A stretch of DNA of 8,113 nucleotides from Nitrospirota bacterium (GTDB lineage Bacteria > Nitrospirota > Nitrospiria > Nitrospirales > UBA8639): contig JAOUQB010000094.1 of NCBI GenBank assembly GCA_029879555.1, forward strand, positions 1-8,113, in the 5' to 3' direction. Under the pieces are notes generated by a model. That model was not told the DNA's origin, searched no databases, and saw only the letters and a list, made by a program, of their open reading frames with translations. The translations under genes were made by a program, and so were the position numbers. The number at the start of each line of letters is the position of its first letter. Position 1 is the first letter of the stretch. Shown in pieces: positions 5,686 to 8,113 of the stretch.

Positions 5686-6279
5686 ATGTTGGGGTGTATC
5701 CGATCTTGGGTTGCACCACTCATTTGGGGCCTCACGGCTTTGATGATTGGGGTGGTGATGTGGTTCTCACCTCACTATACCGAAGCTCTTTGGGCCCCGG
5801 GACACCTCAGTCGCGCTCATACGGATGTGACGTCATGTCGTTCGTGTCATGAACCCTTTCAGGGCCCGGTTTCACCGAAATGCCTGTCCTGTCATTCCAG
5901 TCAGAAATTTATTGCGCGATCTGGCCCTGACGTGGCTCGTTTTCATGCAGCCATTATTCAGCAGGCACAACCCTGTTTGACCTGTCACGTCGAGCATCGA
6001 GGTGTCCTGGCTGGGATCACGATTGGTGTGTTGGAAAATCCTCATGGAGAATTTATTTTCCGCGCCACGGGCGCAACCTCCTGCTCAGATTGTCATGTCA
6101 TGGAGCCAGGCGAAGGGAACAAGAGGATGAGCCTGCGCTCCAACGCACGAGTGAGTCATATCATTGAAGAAGGTGATGGAGCACATCGGATTGGACATTT
6201 TGCCAAATGTCTCAACTGTCATCGTGGAGGTCAGTTGGACGTAGAGGATCAGCATGATGAAGGTCATGGCGACGATTAG
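5686..6279 (+). CDS. Membrane-anchored pentahaem cytochrome c (cytochrome c3-like family)
   Basis: 197 residues. An uncleaved signal anchor (about 8-27) is followed by a periplasmic domain with five CxxCH haem-c sites: CRSCH 51-55, CLSCH 66-70, CLTCH 97-101, CSDCH 133-137 and CLNCH 175-179. The context HTDVTSCRSCHEPF, then KCLSCH, then CLTCHVEHRG is typical of multihaem class III-like cytochromes. Many other His residues (for example 40, 45, 87, 104, 120, 158, 167, 171) are available as sixth ligands, so bis-His low-potential haems are likely. The C-terminus is acidic and His-rich (residues 185-197). Such proteins carry electrons between membrane quinol oxidoreductases and periplasmic or outer-membrane acceptors. 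The gene abuts the dihaem cytochrome b-like gene with no spacing, which strongly suggests a shared complex. Direction of electron flow and partner are unknown. Confidence 0.9.
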   Translation: MLGCIRSWVAPLIWGLTALMIGVVMWFSPHYTEALWAPGHLSRAHTDVTSCRSCHEPFQGPVSPKCLSCHSSQKFIARSGPDVARFHAAIIQQAQPCLTCHVEHRGVLAGITIGVLENPHGEFIFRATGATSCSDCHVMEPGEGNKRMSLRSNARVSHIIEEGDGAHRIGHFAKCLNCHRGGQLDVEDQHDEGHGDD

Positions 6280-6361
6280 CTTGGCCTTCGGTACTCTTTA
6301 CGACTGACGTCATGGCAGGTTTGGATGTGTTAGCAATCATTGGTTATGGATCGAGGTGAGC

Positions 6362-6412
6362 ATGTTGATTCGATTGATACTGCGATTGTATTTGTTGTCA
6401 ATGGATGATTGA
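6362..6412 (+). CDS. Putative 16-residue hydrophobic microprotein or leader peptide
   Basis: ATG at 6362 encodes MLIRLILRLYLLSMDD and then stops. GAGGTGA (6353-6359), a 7-nt match to the anti-Shine-Dalgarno sequence, lies at good spacing and is better than the ribosome binding sites of several real genes here. The peptide is almost entirely Leu/Ile with three Arg. It lies 82 nt after the pentahaem cytochrome and overlaps by TTGA with a second small hydrophobic frame (6409-6507). It may be a small membrane subunit, a leader peptide or the 5' remnant of a frameshifted gene. The remainder of 6280-6536 shows no other gene. Confidence 0.3.
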   Translation: MLIRLILRLYLLSMDD

Positions 6413-6507
6413 GACTTTTTAATCGGCATCTTGTGTGGTGGTTTGTCATTGGATGGCGGTTACTCATCTATGGCATAGTAGGTTGTGAAAAAAAGAGCAT
6501 GTCGTGA
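6409..6507 (+). CDS. Putative 32-residue single-helix membrane microprotein (TTG start), doubtful
   Basis: A frame starting with TTG at 6409 overlaps the stop of the 16-residue frame by 4 nt and ends at TGA 6505-6507. Its middle is a single hydrophobic aromatic helix (HLVWWFVIGWRLLIYGIVGC), followed by a short charged tail. No independent ribosome binding site is visible, so it would depend on translational coupling. Alternatively, both pieces are fragments of one decayed membrane-protein gene broken by a frameshift. Evidence is thin. Confidence 0.2.
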   Translation: MRLFNRHLVWWFVIGWRLLIYGIVGCEKKSMS

Positions 6508-6536
6508 GATCTTTCATAAACCAAAGGGCTATTTTC

Positions 6537-7466
6537 ATGAAAATATTATTAGCGATTGACCAATCCAAAGATTCAAAAGCAGCGATTGCCTTGTTACGAA
6601 AATTCAGGTGGCCATCTGGGTCAATGTTGATTTTGCTGCATATCACGACCCTAGATGAAGGAGTAGGGTCAACGGGGTCGAGACGATTGCCCAACAAAAA
6701 ATCAGGCGATTCGGAAAAAATATTACTGCCTGTTCAGTCAGAACTACTACAACTGGAAAAAATGTTGGTCTCAGATACGTTACAGGTGCAATCCATGGTG
6801 GTGAATGGTGTTCCAGGACAAGAAATTTTGAGTGTCATCCAGAAGAAGAAGATTGATATAGCCGTTTTAGGATCCAGGGGGCTGTCTCGAATTTCTGGCC
6901 TTCTGCTGGGTAGCGTGAGTGAATGGGTCTTGAATGATGCCTCCTGCTCTATCCTTATTGGGCGACCCACGGCCAGGTCGACAAAATCATTGACCGGTCT
7001 CAATATCCTTTTGGCGACCGATGGCTCACCCGATGCCTGGAAAGCTGTGGATGTTTTAAAGTCATTGGAATTTTCTGGTGATACGACCGTGACGCTGCTT
7101 CATGTGATCAAAAAACATGTGTATGAAACGAGGCAGGTCGTGGAACGTACTGGAAAGAGTCAGGCTGAATTTTCCAAGTTGGCCAAGGATTTGTGCCGAG
7201 ATCGTGACTTAACGGGTGTTCGTCTCCTAAGAGAGACTCGAGACGCGCTCGCATCCTCGGCACACAACATTCGGGAGTGCATGGCTTTGGGGCACGATGC
7301 CCAGGAAATTATACGGACGGCACGTGTTCAGAGGGCCGACTTGGTGATCGTGGGTTCAAAAGGGGTCACTGGGCTCAGGCGGTTGTTCATGGGAAGCGTG
7401 GCGCAGACGGTCAGTCACCATGCTCCTTGCTCGGTGCTGGTTGTGCGATCTTCGAAGAAATCGTAG
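6537..7466 (+). CDS. Tandem-domain universal stress protein (UspA family)
   Basis: 309 residues with two UspA domains. Domain 1 spans about 1-145 and begins MKILLAIDQS; domain 2 spans about 153-305 and begins LNILLATDGS. Each carries the nucleotide-binding signature G-x2-G-x9-G-S: GSRG at 112-115 with GS at 125-126, and GSKG at 273-276 with GS at 286-287. Each ends with the usual P/A-x-C-S-(I/V)-L-(I/V) strand. Both domains therefore look like the ATP-binding kind. These cytoplasmic proteins rise under stress or growth arrest; the molecular role is usually unknown. I chose ATG 6537 because AAAGGG lies eight bases upstream and the domain starts exactly there; an in-frame GTG at 6504 would add 11 residues without family support. 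It follows the cytochrome genes at a distance of 257 nt and probably has its own promoter. Confidence 0.92.
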   Translation: MKILLAIDQSKDSKAAIALLRKFRWPSGSMLILLHITTLDEGVGSTGSRRLPNKKSGDSEKILLPVQSELLQLEKMLVSDTLQVQSMVVNGVPGQEILSVIQKKKIDIAVLGSRGLSRISGLLLGSVSEWVLNDASCSILIGRPTARSTKSLTGLNILLATDGSPDAWKAVDVLKSLEFSGDTTVTLLHVIKKHVYETRQVVERTGKSQAEFSKLAKDLCRDRDLTGVRLLRETRDALASSAHNIRECMALGHDAQEIIRTARVQRADLVIVGSKGVTGLRRLFMGSVAQTVSHHAPCSVLVVRSSKKS

Positions 7467-7506
7467 GGAATGTGAGTATCTTTCTGTGCCTGATCGCCTG
7501 AACATT

Positions 7507-7525
7507 CTGTGGAAAAAATCCACAG
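7507..7525 (+). terminator. Hairpin after the universal stress gene, possible terminator
   Basis: CTGTGGA and TCCACAG form a perfect 7-bp stem around an AAAAA loop, 40 nt after the stop codon, followed by GATTTTC. The U-tract is short, so termination would be modest. TTCTGTGGAAA at its left arm recurs as TTCTGCGGAAA at 7530-7540, 25 nt later. Confidence 0.4.
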
Positions 7526-7549
7526 GATTTTCTGCGGAAATTCTTTATT

Positions 7550-7578
7550 TGACCCCAAAATGGGCCAAATGTGGGTCA
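7550..7578. promoter_or_regulatory. 29-nt dyad, candidate operator upstream of the receiver gene
   Basis: TGACCC (7550-7555) and GGGTCA (7573-7578) are the outer arms of a dyad centred on G7564, with TGG/CCA at the centre. Overall ten of 14 positions in each arm are symmetric. The centre cannot form a loop, so a DNA-binding dimer site is more likely than an RNA hairpin. It lies about 105 nt before the receiver-domain gene. Which protein binds is unknown. Confidence 0.4.
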
Positions 7579-7597
7579 TTTAACTCTACTATTGGCA

Positions 7598-7611
7598 GGT
7601 CTGAATTTTGC
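7598..7611 (+). promoter_or_regulatory. Weak sigma-54-like -24/-12 element
   Basis: AGGTCTGAATTTTGCT has GG (7598-7599) and GC (7610-7611) separated by exactly ten bases and a good TTGC -12 box, but it lacks the TGGCAC core of the -24 box. The predicted transcript would have a leader of about 60 nt before the receiver gene. An alternative sigma-70-like pair, TTGATT with TATACG 18 nt downstream, lies just before the gene. Neither is strong. Confidence 0.18.
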
Positions 7612-7683
7612 TGTGTCTAGAAGAGAAAGGCCGTTGATTTTGCTAAAGAAATTGAGATATACGAACCTGAGTCGAAGAATGAG

Positions 7684-8100
7684 ATGAAGCCAATTCCGGT
7701 TCATGGGCAAGGGAGTACGCGGTCTTGCACCATTCTGGTGGTTGATGAAGATGAAGCCATGAGAGCGGTGTTGGTCGAGGCGCTTCAAGAAAAAGGTTGT
7801 CAGGTGGTTGAGTCTCATGATGGCAAGGGGGCGTTGGATACCCTTCAAACGGTTGCCCCACAGGTTATTGTGACGGATTTAAAGATTCCTGATGGAGGGT
7901 ATCCATATTTGCGTTTGCTGAAGGCCTCCGCTCCGCAGAGTGCTATTGTGGTGATGACCGCCCATGGCGATAGTCACTCGAAAGCCAAAGCACTAGAGTG
8001 TGGGGCCAAAGGATATTTTGAAAAGCCGCTTCATCTGAATGATTTAAAAGGATGGATTGCACAGGTCTGTCTCGTGAATCCCTGTGGAAATATTCTGTGA
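7684..8100 (+). CDS. Stand-alone CheY-like response regulator receiver protein
   Basis: 138 residues: a short N-terminal extension (1-15), then one receiver domain and no output domain. All key residues are present: acidic pocket Asp21, Glu22, Asp23; phospho-acceptor Asp65 in VIVTDLKIPDGG; Thr92 in VVMTAHGD; and Lys114 in GYFEKPL. Such single-domain regulators accept a phosphoryl group from a histidine kinase and act by protein contact or within a phosphorelay. No kinase is visible in the window; one could lie downstream, where only 13 nt remain. ATG 7684 is chosen because the domain begins close behind it and the nearby ATG at 7679 runs into a stop at once; the ribosome binding site is weak. 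The gene has a 217-nt upstream region with a dyad and possible promoter elements, so it is probably regulated separately from the stress-protein gene. Confidence 0.9.
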   Translation: MKPIPVHGQGSTRSCTILVVDEDEAMRAVLVEALQEKGCQVVESHDGKGALDTLQTVAPQVIVTDLKIPDGGYPYLRLLKASAPQSAIVVMTAHGDSHSKAKALECGAKGYFEKPLHLNDLKGWIAQVCLVNPCGNIL

Positions 8101-8113
8101 TCGAAAGAACATT

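Noticed and set aside
5827..6312. TGACGTCA palindrome at 5827-5834 and again at 6305-6312
   Set aside because: The first copy is inside the coding sequence for the first haem site, and no matching regulator context is visible. Two copies of an 8-mer are compatible with chance.
6504..6536. Upstream GTG start for the universal stress protein
   Set aside because: The 11 extra residues are not part of the UspA fold, and a good AAAGGG ribosome binding site sits before ATG 6537.
1..8113. tRNA or rRNA genes
   Set aside because: I saw no tRNA-like T-loop/acceptor combination or conserved rRNA segment on either strand in the gaps between genes.

Overview
The window looks like chromosome from an environmental Gram-negative bacterium: there is an outer-membrane TolC-family lipoprotein, a periplasmic multicopper oxidase and a periplasmic multihaem cytochrome. 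Base composition is close to half G+C. The mix of copper handling, multihaem c-type cytochrome, leucine-dehydrogenase-like enzyme and tandem universal stress protein would fit a Nitrospirota-like or similar respiratory lineage, but that placement is a guess from gene content and not shown by any marker gene.

Left part, minus strand (2597 to 1): a copper-type efflux/oxidation operon. It reads small exported His/Cys-containing protein, then multicopper oxidase, then TolC-family lipoprotein, which runs off the left edge. The oxidase stop and the TolC start overlap by 4 nt. The expected continuation beyond the window is an RND-type periplasmic adaptor and pump, but none of it is visible here. A gene-free stretch (2598-3066) separates this operon from a divergent plus-strand gene. 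It holds a possible promoter for the copper operon and a striking cluster of short perfect inverted repeats.

Middle, plus strand: an amino-acid dehydrogenase of the leucine/valine dehydrogenase type (3067-4107), apparently a single-gene unit. It is followed by a 477-nt stretch without a convincing gene that becomes very AT-rich just before the next gene.

Right part, plus strand: a membrane bPH2-domain protein (4585-5052), a five-helix membrane protein with two His-X13-His helices typical of dihaem cytochrome b (5101-5685), and a membrane-anchored pentahaem cytochrome c (5686-6279) whose start codon directly abuts the previous stop. The last two look like a two-subunit electron path from the membrane quinone pool to the periplasm. 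Two tiny overlapping reading frames follow, the first with a near-perfect ribosome binding site, and then a tandem-domain UspA protein (6537-7466). A 29-nt dyad sits in front of a stand-alone CheY-like receiver protein (7684-8100).

The most interesting item is the cytochrome b / pentahaem cytochrome c pair. Next are the multicopper oxidase with one apparent trinuclear-copper histidine missing and the inverted-repeat cluster at 2771-2878.
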